Of a stretch of 64,000 nucleotides of DNA, positions 17,263 to 26,455 are shown in pieces; within the stretch, counting starts at the first letter, position 1; every line of letters begins with the position of its first letter. Position numbers and translations under genes: made by a program. Origin of the DNA: Treponema sp. J25 (GTDB lineage: Bacteria; Spirochaetota; Spirochaetia; Treponematales; Breznakiellaceae). Below the pieces are notes generated by a model. The model was not told where the DNA came from, searched no databases, and saw nothing but the letters and a program-made list of their open reading frames with translations. The stretch spans positions 62,001 to 126,000 of the forward strand of contig NZ_PTQW01000005.1 of assembly GCF_004343725.1 (NCBI RefSeq). Direction: 5' to 3'.

Positions 17263-18348
17263 ATGAATGCTCCTATCATTAAAGTATTGATTGTGGATGA
17301 TTCAGCTATTGTGCGGGAAACCCTCCGAGAAGTCCTGGAATCGGATCCTCACATAAAGGTAAGTGGGGTGGCTTCGGATCCCATCTTCGCCTTAAAAAAG
17401 ATTGAAGAAGAACGGCCCGATGTGATTATCACGGATGTCGAAATGCCCCGAATGGATGGAATTACCTTTCTCAAAGAAATCATGTCCCGACCAGATCCCA
17501 TTCCCACGGTAATTTGTTCTTCTAAAACCGAAGAGGGCAGTGAGAATGCCCTTAAGGCTCTGGAGTTTGGGGCCATCGATATCATTCAGAAACCTAAACT
17601 GGGGACAAAGCAATTCCTGGAAGAATCGAAGATTCGTTTCTGTGATGTGGTTAAAGCGGCCTACCGGGCCCGGCTCCGCAAGCTTCCTTTAGGAATGACG
17701 GCGGTTCCGCCGGTCCAGCCCAAATTAACGGCCGATGTGATGCTTCCTAGGCCAGATCGGGGACATCTTTTTATAGAAACCACCGAAAAAGTGGTGGTGG
17801 TAGGAGCCTCAACAGGGGGAACGGAAGCATTGCGGGAATTTCTTTCTATGTTTCCCCAGGATGGCCCCGCCATGGTTATCGTTCAGCATATGCCTGAGCA
17901 TTTCACCCGGGCCTTTGCTAACCGGTTGGATGGTCTCTGCAAAATTACCGTGAAAGAAGCGGAAGATAACGATACGGTGCTGCGAGGGCGGGTCCTGATT
18001 GCACCGGGGAATCGTCATACCCTGTTAAAACGGGCCGGTTCCCGCTATTATGTAGAAGTAAAAGACGGGCCCCTTGTTTGTCGGCACCGGCCCAGTGTGG
18101 ATGTATTGTTTCGGTCCGCCGCCCGCTACGCGGGGAAAAACGCGATCGGGGTAATTATGACCGGCATGGGGGACGATGGCGCCCGGGGTATGAAGGAACT
18201 CCATGATGCGGGGGCCTATACGATTGCCCAGGATGAGCAATCCTGTGTGGTCTTTGGGATGCCTAAGGAGGCGATTAAGGCAGGGGGAGTCGATGTGGTG
18301 CTTCCTCTCGAAAAAATTGCAGGAGAAGTGCTCCGTTTTACTCAGTAA
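17263..18348 (+). CDS. cheB: Chemotaxis-specific protein-glutamate methylesterase CheB
   Basis: 361 residues: receiver domain ([13 protein letters not shown], phosphorylatable Asp in [11 protein letters not shown], Lys in IIQKPK) joined to the methylesterase domain with the catalytic Ser in [12 protein letters not shown], His in QHMPEHFT and Asp in [10 protein letters not shown]. It demethylates or deamidates receptors when phosphorylated by CheA and counteracts CheR. The gene begins 6 nt after cheR. Confidence 0.96.
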   Translation: MNAPIIKVLIVDDSAIVRETLREVLESDPHIKVSGVASDPIFALKKIEEERPDVIITDVEMPRMDGITFLKEIMSRPDPIPTVICSSKTEEGSENALKALEFGAIDIIQKPKLGTKQFLEESKIRFCDVVKAAYRARLRKLPLGMTAVPPVQPKLTADVMLPRPDRGHLFIETTEKVVVVGASTGGTEALREFLSMFPQDGPAMVIVQHMPEHFTRAFANRLDGLCKITVKEAEDNDTVLRGRVLIAPGNRHTLLKRAGSRYYVEVKDGPLVCRHRPSVDVLFRSAARYAGKNAIGVIMTGMGDDGARGMKELHDAGAYTIAQDEQSCVVFGMPKEAIKAGGVDVVLPLEKIAGEVLRFTQ

Positions 18349-18369
18349 TATCCAACAGGGAGGTCCGGT

Positions 18370-18738
18370 ATGGCAAAAAAGATTCTAATTGTGGATGATT
18401 CCACGGCGATACGCCAGAGTATTGTGTATATTCTTCAGCAGGATGGCTATGAGATTGCAGAGGCCACTGATGGCCTAGAGGGTCTGTCGGTGCTGGAAAA
18501 AATGGATAGGGTAGACCTGGTGATTACGGATATCAATATGCCCAACATGGATGGGATTACCCTTATTAAAAAGATTCGTCAGCATGAACGGTTCAAATTC
18601 CTTCCCATTATTGTGCTTACCACTGAATCTCAGGGAAGTAAAATGAATGAAGGAAAAGAAGCGGGCGCCACCGGCTGGATTGTAAAACCCTTTAATGCGG
18701 AAAAACTACTGGCGGTGGTAAAGAAGATTATAGGATAG
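18370..18738 (+). CDS. cheY: CheY-type single-domain response regulator
   Basis: 122 residues, receiver domain only: ILIVDDSTAIRQS (acidic pair), VITDINMPNMDG (phospho-Asp), IIVLTTES (switch Thr) and GWIVKPFN (Lys). Its place between cheB and cheW suggests it is the CheA output regulator. AGGGAGGT precedes the ATG. The flagellar motor is the expected target but another output is possible. Confidence 0.92.
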   Translation: MAKKILIVDDSTAIRQSIVYILQQDGYEIAEATDGLEGLSVLEKMDRVDLVITDINMPNMDGITLIKKIRQHERFKFLPIIVLTTESQGSKMNEGKEAGATGWIVKPFNAEKLLAVVKKIIG

Positions 18739-18823
18739 TTGAAGTTGTTCGGAGTTATTCGTGCCTTTGAGGGGGCCAGGGGAACCCCGATAAGATGGCC
18801 TTGGAGAGGGGGTGGAGGCTTTT

Positions 18824-19267
18824 ATGGCTCGAGAGATTACCTATGTTACGTTTGAATGCGAAGGGGAACAATACGGTATTCCTGTGGCTGGGGTCGAGGT
18901 AGTCCTGGAGGGTGCTACCATAACTCCGGTTCCTCATAGCCTCGATTTTATTCGAGGGGTTATGAATCACCGGGGGACCGTGGTGCCGGTACTGGATTTA
19001 CGGCGGATCCTGAGGATAGGAGAGACGGATCTTACAAAAGAGTTCGTGGTACTCATTGTGGAACTTTCTCTTAATAAAGAGATGGTTTCGGCGGGCCTTA
19101 TTACCGATAAGGTGTACGAAGTACTTACCCTGTCGGAAAATCAAATCGATAAACGTCCTTCTATTGGCCATAGAATAGATGGAACATTGATCGCTGGAAT
19201 TGGAAAGGGAGAAGGGGGCTTTATTATTCTTCTGGATTTGCAACGAGCCCTGGAACAGGCACTATAA
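18824..19267 (+). CDS. cheW: CheW coupling protein
   Basis: 147-residue CheW domain: EITYVTFECEGEQYGIPVAGVEVVLEG, then IRGVMNHRGTVVPVLDLRR and the last strands GGFIILLDLQRAL. It links chemoreceptors to CheA. ATG 18824 is chosen over ATG 18812 because GGTGGAGG lies just upstream. If the truncated CheA is really the only form made, a free CheW such as this could not fully replace the lost P5 part. Confidence 0.92.
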   Translation: MAREITYVTFECEGEQYGIPVAGVEVVLEGATITPVPHSLDFIRGVMNHRGTVVPVLDLRRILRIGETDLTKEFVVLIVELSLNKEMVSAGLITDKVYEVLTLSENQIDKRPSIGHRIDGTLIAGIGKGEGGFIILLDLQRALEQAL

Positions 19268-19354
19268 AGGATGTGTAAAAGTACAGGGAAAGGAAGAGGG
19301 GACCCTTGCTGATAGTCCTCAAGTAAAATAATAGGAAATGGAATACAAAAGGTT

Positions 19355-21253
19355 ATGGAGAATCACGAGATTTCTATTGTTATTTGCGAAGACGAACATA
19401 TTGTGGCCCTCGATATAAAACGTCATCTTGAACGGTATGGCTATCGGGTGGGAGGTATTTTTTCAAAGGCTGAAGAGGCCATCGAATTCTGTGAGCAGGA
19501 GAAACCCCAGCTTGTTCTGATGGATATCCAGTTGCAGGGATCCATGAATGGCCTTGAGGCTTCCCGTATTATTTATACCCGTTTCCATATTCCAGTGGTA
19601 ATTCTTACTGCCTATACGGATGACCCTTTCCTGAACCAGGTAAAAGAGAGTTTTCCCTTTGGGTACATCGTGAAACCCTTTGAGGATAGGGAACTGCGTA
19701 CTGTAATTGAACTGGCCCTGTACCGGCACGAGATGGAGTTGCGGCTCCAACGGAGTGAAGAACGGTATCGAAAATTGTTTGAAGAAGCCCCTACCGCTAA
19801 TTTTATTGCGACGAGCAAAGGGCTTATTGTGGATTGTAATGCCACTTTTATTAATCTTATCCGAAGTAGTAGTAAGGAAGAATTAAAGGGGACTTCGCTG
19901 TATGATTTCGTTCTTCAGAAGGGTACCCTTGGAAAAATGATAGAATCTTTAAAAAAAGAGGGAAATCCTTTAACTAAAGAAATGGAACTCATGCCAAAAG
20001 GCGGAGAACCGCTGTCGGTGCTTATGACCCTTTCGGTTTTTCGGGACCCTTTTACCGAAGAACAAACCATTCAGGGGTATGTGGTCGATATGACTGCCTA
20101 TAAAGAACTGGAAAGCCAACTTCTGCAGGCCCAGAAAATGGAAGCCCTGGGGCGCCTGGCCGGAGGGATCGCCCATGATTTTAACAATATCATTACCGCC
20201 ATCATGGGGTATAGTAATCTTCTTCTGGAGGAAGTCAAAGATAATCCCCTGCTCAAAGAAGAGGTAGATGGAATTGTGGCGGCTTCTCAGCGGGCCGTCA
20301 GCCTTACTCGACAGCTTTTAACCTTTTCACGGAAGCAGCCTGTGGAAAATCAGCTTATCAATGTGCATCACGCCCTGGAAACGGTACGGAAAATGATAGA
20401 TCGGCTTATCCCTGAAACCATCCGTCTTACCTATTACCTCGAAGCCCAATCTCCCTATATCTCTCTGGATCCTGGTCAATTTGAACAGGTTATTGTTAAC
20501 CTGGTGGTTAACGCTCGAGATGCGATTGATGGAGAAGGGGCTATTGTTATTGAAACCGCTAATATTCATTGTGATGGGACAGGCAGTCCCCTTTGCCTTT
20601 CACCGGGTGATTGGGTTCGTATTTCCGTAAAAGACAGCGGTTGCGGAATTCCCCGAGAAAATTTGTCCCATATTTTTGAGCCCTTTTTTACCACTAAAAA
20701 GAAAAACAATGGAACAGGGTTGGGTTTGTCTACGGTGTATGCCATTGTTACTAAAAATGGAGGGCATATCACCGTGGATAGCACCGTTGGAAGGGGTACT
20801 GTTTTTTCTTTATATTTCCCCCATGTTGCAAGTGGTGCTTCTCTGGTCCCGGAATCATCTCCTATCGAAAAGCCAGAAACCCATACGGGCACTATTTTAC
20901 TGGTGGAAGACGATGATTTCTTGCGGGCCCTTATTGCTCGCCTTCTGATAAAGTGGGGCTATCGAGTGGTAGAAGCTTCCAACGCTGGAGAAGCCCTCAT
21001 CCTGGCAGAAAAGGAAAAAGCCTTTATGTTAGTCACCGATGTGGTAATGCCCCATATGGGGGGCTATGAACTAGCGGACCGTCTTTTACAAAAAAACCCC
21101 GATCTTAAGGTTTTGTTCATTTCAGGTTATGAAAATGAAAACAAGCCGAAGGAACTTTCTCTTTTTACTCCCCCTAACCATTTTGATTTTTTGCAAAAAC
21201 CCTTTTCCCATGAAGAACTGTTAAAGCGGCTTTCCCAATTGGAAAAGGCCTAG
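19355..21253 (+). CDS. Hybrid sensor histidine kinase (REC-PAS-HisKA-HATPase-REC)
   Basis: 632 residues, all cytoplasmic with no membrane segment. Order: receiver (5-120, [13 protein letters not shown]), PAS (about 135-250, [18 protein letters not shown]), HisKA with His274 in GGIAHDFNN, HATPase ([34 protein letters not shown]) and a C-terminal receiver (510-625, [12 protein letters not shown]). The kinase core is the AHDFNN subtype. It probably takes part in a phosphorelay. It follows cheW after 87 nt; whether it belongs to the che operon is unclear. The signal is unknown. Confidence 0.9.
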   Translation: MENHEISIVICEDEHIVALDIKRHLERYGYRVGGIFSKAEEAIEFCEQEKPQLVLMDIQLQGSMNGLEASRIIYTRFHIPVVILTAYTDDPFLNQVKESFPFGYIVKPFEDRELRTVIELALYRHEMELRLQRSEERYRKLFEEAPTANFIATSKGLIVDCNATFINLIRSSSKEELKGTSLYDFVLQKGTLGKMIESLKKEGNPLTKEMELMPKGGEPLSVLMTLSVFRDPFTEEQTIQGYVVDMTAYKELESQLLQAQKMEALGRLAGGIAHDFNNIITAIMGYSNLLLEEVKDNPLLKEEVDGIVAASQRAVSLTRQLLTFSRKQPVENQLINVHHALETVRKMIDRLIPETIRLTYYLEAQSPYISLDPGQFEQVIVNLVVNARDAIDGEGAIVIETANIHCDGTGSPLCLSPGDWVRISVKDSGCGIPRENLSHIFEPFFTTKKKNNGTGLGLSTVYAIVTKNGGHITVDSTVGRGTVFSLYFPHVASGASLVPESSPIEKPETHTGTILLVEDDDFLRALIARLLIKWGYRVVEASNAGEALILAEKEKAFMLVTDVVMPHMGGYELADRLLQKNPDLKVLFISGYENENKPKELSLFTPPNHFDFLQKPFSHEELLKRLSQLEKA

Positions 21254-21265
21254 ACTTGTGATATG

Positions 21266-21362
21266 AGGTCCCTCCTCACCCACAGTGCTGGTTACCTGGT
21301 TCAGGTGACGCATAAGAGGCTCCCGTTTTTCCTGACACATCGGTCGCTGGGAGGGAGGGCCT
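21266..21362 (+). ncRNA. Possible structured RNA between hybrid kinase and lepA
   Basis: The ends pair: AGG plus CCCTCCT (21266-21276, one bulged T) with GGGAGGG plus CCT (21353-21362). An inner stem CAGTG/CGCTG and an 8-bp hairpin GTTACCTG/CAGGTGAC (21291-21298/21302-21309) follow. A T-rich stretch comes right after. It lies upstream of the predicted lepA promoter, so it is not the lepA leader. The family is unknown; it could also be the kinase gene's terminator. Confidence 0.35.
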
Positions 21363-21398
21363 ATTTTAATTGTAGGAGGAGCTTTAGAGGCCGCTGGG

Positions 21399-21427
21399 TT
21401 GAGTAATCGCCAAAAGTACGCTATAGT
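21399..21427 (+). promoter_or_regulatory. Promoter of lepA, -10 box 8 nt before the ATG
   Basis: TTGAGT (21399-21404), 17-bp spacer, TATAGT (21422-21427), then CCGGCCAT and ATG 21436. A leaderless mRNA is predicted; there is no Shine-Dalgarno next to the ATG. Confidence 0.65.
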
Positions 21428-21435
21428 CCGGCCAT

Positions 21436-23241
21436 ATGAACGATATCAGTAGGATCCGCAATTTTTGTATTATCGCCCATATCGATCACGGGAAAAGCAC
21501 CCTGGCAGATCGGCTTATCCAGAAGGCCCGTATCGTGGATGAGCGCAATTTTCAAAACCAAATCCTGGATAATATGGATATTGAGCGGGAACGGGGAATC
21601 ACTATTAAGAGTCAGGCCGTGACCATTCCCTATACCGCCCTGGACGGAAAAGAGTATATCCTTAATTTTGTGGACACCCCTGGCCACGTGGACTTTACCT
21701 ACGAGGTTTCCCGGGCCATCAGTTCCTGCGAAGGGGCCCTGCTGGTTATCGATGCTACCCAGGGGGTGCAGGCCCAGACCTTGTCGAATATGTACCTGGC
21801 CCTGGAACATAACCTGGAAATTGTTCCGGTCATCAATAAGATCGATATGCCCGCCGCGGATATCGAAAACACGAAGCTTCAGATAGATCATGACCTGGGG
21901 CTCGATTCCCGGGATGCCCTCCTGGTTTCTGCAAAACAGGGCATCGGGATAGATGAACTATTTGAAGCGATTGTGCATCGCATCCCGGCTCCGAAGGGGG
22001 CAGCGGAAAACCCTCTGCGGGCCCTTATTTTTGATTGTCACTATGATCCCTACCGGGGCGTGGTGGTGCATATCCGCCTGTTTGATGGGGAACTCCGGCG
22101 GGGTATGAAGATCCGGCTTATGTCCAGCGGCGCCGAATACGAGGTGGAAAACCTGGGGATCTTTAAGATTGTGCTGGAAGAACGGGATATGCTGAGTGCG
22201 GGAGAGGTGGGCTACGTTATTGCGGGTATTAAAACCGTGAGCGACGTTCGGGTGGGAGATACCATCACCAATGCGGAACGCCCCTGCGCGGAGCCTTTGC
22301 CGGGGTTTAAAGAGGTAAAGCCGGTGGTGTTCTCGTCGATATACCCCGTGGATTCCAACGATTACGAGGAACTTAAGGATAGCCTGGAAAAATTAAAGTT
22401 AAACGACGCATCTCTGGTGTTTGAAAAGGACTCTTCGGTGGCCCTGGGCTTTGGGTTCCGCTGTGGGTTCCTTGGCCTTTTGCACCTGGAAGTAGTCCAG
22501 GAACGGCTTGAACGGGAATTCGGCCAGTCCATCATCTTTACTGCCCCGTCGGTACGTTACAAAATTCATCTTAAGAACGGCCAGGAACTCTATATCGATA
22601 ACCCCAGTGAGTATCCCGATGAGGCCCAGATCGAAGCTACCGAAGAACCCTATATTCGGGCTTCTATCATTACGCCCAGTACGTACCTCGGGGCGATTAT
22701 GACCCTCTGTACCGAAAAGCGGGGAATCCAGACCAATATGACCTACCTGGACGAAAAACGGGTAGAACTTATCTACGAGATGCCCCTGGCGGAGGTGCTC
22801 TTCGATTTTTACGATAAACTAAAGAGTATAAGCCGGGGCTATGCTTCCTTTGATTACGATATCATAGGGTATAAACCGACGGAACTGGTAAAACTGGACA
22901 TCCTTATCAATGGAAAGGCGGTAGACGCCCTTTCTCAACTTGTGTTTAAAGGAAACGCTTATGAACGGGCCCGGACTGTCTGTGAGCGGCTCCGGGATGA
23001 AATTCCCCGACATCAGTTTAAGATCCCTATCCAGGGGGCAATTGGAAGCCAGATTATCGCCCGAGAAACGGTGAATGCCTACCGAAAGGACGTACTCGCC
23101 AAATGCTATGGGGGAGACATCACCCGGAAACGAAAACTGCTGGAAAAACAAAAGGAAGGGAAAAAGCGCATGAAGATGGTGGGTGAGGTGGAACTCCCCC
23201 AGAGCGCCTTCCTCTCGGTTCTAAAATCGAAAGAGGAATAG
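21436..23241 (+). CDS. lepA: Elongation factor 4 (LepA)
   Basis: 601 residues, standard for LepA. GTPase motifs: G1 AHIDHGKS, G2 RGITIKSQ, G3 DTPGHVDF, G4 NKID. The C-terminal LepA-specific domain is present ([26 protein letters not shown], and [21 protein letters not shown] split around it). EF4 binds stalled or mistranslocated ribosomes and assists assembly and initiation. The start [19 protein letters not shown] is where the family begins, so the absent ribosome binding site is real. A good terminator follows. Confidence 0.97.
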   Translation: MNDISRIRNFCIIAHIDHGKSTLADRLIQKARIVDERNFQNQILDNMDIERERGITIKSQAVTIPYTALDGKEYILNFVDTPGHVDFTYEVSRAISSCEGALLVIDATQGVQAQTLSNMYLALEHNLEIVPVINKIDMPAADIENTKLQIDHDLGLDSRDALLVSAKQGIGIDELFEAIVHRIPAPKGAAENPLRALIFDCHYDPYRGVVVHIRLFDGELRRGMKIRLMSSGAEYEVENLGIFKIVLEERDMLSAGEVGYVIAGIKTVSDVRVGDTITNAERPCAEPLPGFKEVKPVVFSSIYPVDSNDYEELKDSLEKLKLNDASLVFEKDSSVALGFGFRCGFLGLLHLEVVQERLEREFGQSIIFTAPSVRYKIHLKNGQELYIDNPSEYPDEAQIEATEEPYIRASIITPSTYLGAIMTLCTEKRGIQTNMTYLDEKRVELIYEMPLAEVLFDFYDKLKSISRGYASFDYDIIGYKPTELVKLDILINGKAVDALSQLVFKGNAYERARTVCERLRDEIPRHQFKIPIQGAIGSQIIARETVNAYRKDVLAKCYGGDITRKRKLLEKQKEGKKRMKMVGEVELPQSAFLSVLKSKEE

Positions 23242-23307
23242 AGGTAAGTCCGCTTCTTCCCTCTAATAATGCTCTCATCTTTAGGGATGGCCGGCCTAAG
23301 AATTTGT

Positions 23308-23334
23308 AGAGGAATTGGGTGTATCCTCTTTTGT
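23308..23334 (+). terminator. Intrinsic terminator of lepA
   Basis: AGAGGA (23308-23313) pairs with TCCTCT (23324-23329) over a 10-nt loop, followed by TTTTGT. It lies 67 nt after the lepA stop codon. A second GC-rich hairpin without T tract (GCCCCTT/AAGGGGC, 23360-23378) follows between the convergent genes. Confidence 0.6.
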
Positions 23335-23438
23335 ATATATATGAAAAGAGACGGCGGCGGCCCCTTTCCTGAAGGGGCTACCACATTGTGGAATGGCGCC
23401 AGCACACCCCCTTTTGTTTTATAGATGGCCCCCTGGCT

Positions 23439-24722
23439 CTACCCCTTTTTAGGGAGGGCCTCCGGTTTTTCTTCGGTGGAGGAACGGATCCTCACTTGGG
23501 CTCCCCGGACGTACCACCTCAGGGCAAGGGCCCCGCCGCCAAGGATAGCCCCCGTAGCGACAAAGACTCCGCGAAAGCCGATGCCAATGGCGATGACCGA
23601 ACCAAGGAGAGGGCCGACCGCCGCTCCTATGGAAGCAACGGAACTGCGGATCCCATAGAGGCTGCCCTGTTTTTCCGGCGGACTATATACCGTAAGGAGG
23701 GCATTTACCGTCGGCATGGTCCCCCCCAGAAAGAAGTTGCTTAACGCCCGAAGAACAAGGAGTTGACCGCGGTTGGTGACAAGGGCCTGGGGAATGGTGG
23801 TACAGGCGGCCCCGAGAAGGCAGCCCAACAGAAGCCGCTGATATCCTACCTGGTAACTTATTTTTCCGATCCATACGGCCGCAATGGAACTGGTGAGGGC
23901 CCCCACACCCAGGATAAGACCCGTATCGGAAGCCACCCGGGTTCCATCAGGGGATAGGTTTTTGATGAACAAGGGGAGAAAGGGGGCGGTAATACTCCCT
24001 GCAATCTGATCAATGGCCACGATGGCAAGCAGGGTGATGATGGTGAATAGGGTCGGCGCTGGCAGGGAACGGAGAGAAAAGAACCTTTTTCCCTTAGGGG
24101 CGCTTTGCTGTTTTTGAGGGGGTATAAAGGGGTCCTCGGTTCCCCAAAGGACGATGCATCCTCCGAGGAAGAGTAAAAAGGCGGTAATAAAGAAATTTAT
24201 CCGGTGTCCAAAACTATCGGATATATATCCTCCAAGGAGGGGGCCCAGGGAGTTACCGAGAAACACGGCCATCTGGAGGAGCCCCAACGCGTAGGCCCGT
24301 TCTTTCTCGGGACTAATGGATGCTACGAGTACCATGGCTGCCGCGATGGTTCCTGTTACCGCCCCCTGCAGGGTTTTAAAAACCAGGAGTTGTTCGGGGG
24401 TCTGGGAAAGCCCCTGCAAGGCAACGAGGATGGTCCCCCCAAACATGGCCCTAAGGAGCATCAGTTTACGGCCCTTCCGGTCCGCCAGGGCGCCCCAGAG
24501 GGGAGCCATTACTGCCATTGCTATCGCGGGCAGGGACTGGACCATGCCGGTGTAAAATTTCAACTGCCCTGAGTCCTTGACTCCCAGATCTTCTAGAAAG
24601 AAGGGGATAATAGGACTCGAGGTAGAAAAACCGGTAAGGGCCAGCAGTTCGGCTATCCAGGTGGCGTATAAGGTCTGTTTCCACCGAGGAGAAGGGAAAG
24701 ACCATTTTTTGTGTTGTTGCAT
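23439..24722 (-). CDS. Major facilitator superfamily transporter, drug-efflux type
   Basis: 427 residues with about 12 hydrophobic segments. MFS signature between helices 2 and 3: PLWGALADRKGRKLMLLRAM; motif C-like GNSLGPLLGGYISDSFGHR; repeat signature in the second half (AAVWIGKISYQVGYQRLLL). It looks like Bmr/TetA(P)-type proton-coupled efflux pumps, but the substrate cannot be told. AAAGG is found a little upstream of the ATG. Convergent with lepA and divergent from the outer-membrane-like gene; not obviously part of an operon. Confidence 0.85.
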   Translation of the reverse strand: MQQHKKWSFPSPRWKQTLYATWIAELLALTGFSTSSPIIPFFLEDLGVKDSGQLKFYTGMVQSLPAIAMAVMAPLWGALADRKGRKLMLLRAMFGGTILVALQGLSQTPEQLLVFKTLQGAVTGTIAAAMVLVASISPEKERAYALGLLQMAVFLGNSLGPLLGGYISDSFGHRINFFITAFLLFLGGCIVLWGTEDPFIPPQKQQSAPKGKRFFSLRSLPAPTLFTIITLLAIVAIDQIAGSITAPFLPLFIKNLSPDGTRVASDTGLILGVGALTSSIAAVWIGKISYQVGYQRLLLGCLLGAACTTIPQALVTNRGQLLVLRALSNFFLGGTMPTVNALLTVYSPPEKQGSLYGIRSSVASIGAAVGPLLGSVIAIGIGFRGVFVATGAILGGGALALRWYVRGAQVRIRSSTEEKPEALPKKG

Positions 24723-25050
24723 GATGTTTTGTGCCTTTTTTCAAACTGTTGTAAAAAGGTATGCTTGTCTTTAGAGATAGATTAACTGTATCATAACCAG
24801 ATTTAAATAATTGTGAAAGCCCTTTCTTTAAGGCCTTTTTATTTCAAAATAAAGACATGGTAAAACTTGTTTTTTTTATAAAATGTGTTATAAAAATTTT
24901 ACAAAATCTCCATAAAGAAAGAGATCTCTCTGTGATGGTTACCAGGGGGACGTCTAAGCTAGCATTTAAAAATAATCGTAGTATCGTGAAAAAAGATACC
25001 GATTTTTTTATGAAGCAAGAACCTTAAGGGTAATAAAGAAGGAGGTGGCG

Positions 25051-25086
25051 ATGAACCATATCAGACTGGGGGCTCATGGCCTTTAG
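25051..25086 (+). CDS. Possible 11-residue leader peptide
   Basis: A very short frame (MNHIRLGAHGL) with an optimal GGAGGTGG Shine-Dalgarno 2-4 nt before the ATG, ending in TAG. Its stop codon lies inside a small hairpin (TAGC/GCTA), and the gene for the outer-membrane-like protein starts 48 nt further on. It may control that gene by translation. The surrounding 390 nt (24745-25134) are otherwise AT-rich and show no gene. Confidence 0.35.
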   Translation: MNHIRLGAHGL

Positions 25087-25134
25087 CTATTCGCTAGGGG
25101 CAAACGATACCCTTTGGCCCTGGAGGTTGAATCT

Positions 25135-26226
25135 ATGCCTCGAAGCAGCCGTGTTGTTTTTTCAGTTCTCTTATTAATGGGTTTCTTCTTAACGGCCCTT
25201 CCTTCGCTTCATGCCCAGATTTCAGGGGCGGTAACAGGGAGTGCCAATTTTCTCATATGGTACCGGGATGACTTGAGCCAGTCGGGACTTACGGACACAA
25301 TAACGGAACGGGACAATCCCTTCTTTTTTCGGACCCAGCTAGAGATCAATAACATCTTTGGATGGAGGGGAATTTTCTCTATCTTTACTGATAAGCTCCT
25401 CGACCCATGGGGGATTTTTGCCCGGGATCTTTCGGTAAAGACCGGCGTCACCTATGGGGGGGTGGAACTGGATTTGTATGGGAGTCCCCTCAATTCCCAT
25501 GTGGAACGATGGTTTGGCTGGAATCTGCCTATACCTTTGTATCCCGAGTTTCACTACAAATACCGGACCATGCGGTGGACCGTGAAAATAGATGATTCTG
25601 ATCCGTGGATGTATGCTCTTGAGCCTCCGGAGATTTATTATTTTGATGAACAAGGGGACTATACTATCTTAAAGATTGGCAACTCCATCACCACGGGGGC
25701 TCGGGTGCATGATTTCCAGCTTGGCCTTGTGGCTCCTCTGGTGGATACCCCCTCCACGTTGAGTGGTGGTTATTTCCTCTCCCTCCACGGAGTGCACTAT
25801 GTGGCCCCCTCTCAGCTGTATCTTCAGGATCCAAATACCTATGACTCACTCGAAGTTCTCATGGTGCTTCCTACGACTTATATGGGACTTCTCTTTGGGG
25901 GTGAAGTGTATAATGGAAATGCCTTTGGGGACCCCTTGCAAAATTGCTGGAAAATCGGCCTTGGTATGGGTTCCGTGTTTCAGGAGAACCAGTTCCTTTC
26001 CAATTCCGCCGGCGCCTTTGAACTCTATGGCCTGTATCAACAGCTTTTTCCCTTTGATGATGAAATGAAAAGTGGCCTTGTCCTCGGCGTGGAAGCCTTT
26101 TCTCTTATAATAGTGGATGTAGGAGGCGGAGGGGATAGGTTGAGCGATGGCACCCCCTTGTATATTACCTATACTAGCACCGATAGCTATGTGATTCCTT
26201 ATGTAAAGTTGGTGTGGCGGTTTTAA
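25135..26226 (+). CDS. Secreted, probable outer-membrane beta-barrel protein
   Basis: No family recognised. 363 residues with a Sec signal peptide (residues 1-28, cleavage after LHAQ likely). The rest is rich in aromatic and Gly residues in alternating pattern and ends in VKLVWRF; a C-terminal Phe is the usual signal for barrel insertion by BAM. ATG 25135 follows GGAGG with 8 nt spacing and is preferred over TTG 25114. It stands alone, with a long AT-rich leader and a possible leader peptide upstream. Confidence 0.65.
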   Translation: MPRSSRVVFSVLLLMGFFLTALPSLHAQISGAVTGSANFLIWYRDDLSQSGLTDTITERDNPFFFRTQLEINNIFGWRGIFSIFTDKLLDPWGIFARDLSVKTGVTYGGVELDLYGSPLNSHVERWFGWNLPIPLYPEFHYKYRTMRWTVKIDDSDPWMYALEPPEIYYFDEQGDYTILKIGNSITTGARVHDFQLGLVAPLVDTPSTLSGGYFLSLHGVHYVAPSQLYLQDPNTYDSLEVLMVLPTTYMGLLFGGEVYNGNAFGDPLQNCWKIGLGMGSVFQENQFLSNSAGAFELYGLYQQLFPFDDEMKSGLVLGVEAFSLIIVDVGGGGDRLSDGTPLYITYTSTDSYVIPYVKLVWRF

Positions 26227-26384
26227 TAACAGGATGCTCGACATATACCCCGCAAGAAGTAAGATCTGTTATTGTGTCGAATAATATGGTAGTGGATAGG
26301 GGGACAATAAAAATTTAGAGAAGCTATGGTTTTTCCCAGGGACTCCACATGATGCTGGGTAGTCGCTGGTATTGGGCTCCCTAA

Positions 26385-26412
26385 TTGACAGGTCGCTCTC
26401 TTTTGTCATACT
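26385..26412 (+). promoter_or_regulatory. Sigma-70-type promoter of the ECF transporter gene group
   Basis: Perfect TTGACA (26385-26390), 16-bp spacer, CATACT (26407-26412). It lies 43 nt before ATG 26456. Confidence 0.55.
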
Positions 26413-26455
26413 ATAGTTTTGCGCCTGGATCCGTAGGGACCGGGACGTGGAGTAT

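Noticed and set aside
17263-18348. Further frame breaks in the che cluster, given the cheA amber codon
   Set aside because: cheR, cheB, cheY and cheW all have full-length frames with every key motif, so decay of the whole cluster is not supported.
21285-21330. Possible SRP (4.5S) RNA because of CTGGTTACCTGGTTCAGGT
   Set aside because: The universally conserved GGAA tetraloop and the AGCAG strand of helix 8 are absent.
24745-25050. Possible replication origin in the AT-rich gap before the outer-membrane-like gene
   Set aside because: No cluster of DnaA boxes and no dnaA, dnaN or gyrase genes nearby.
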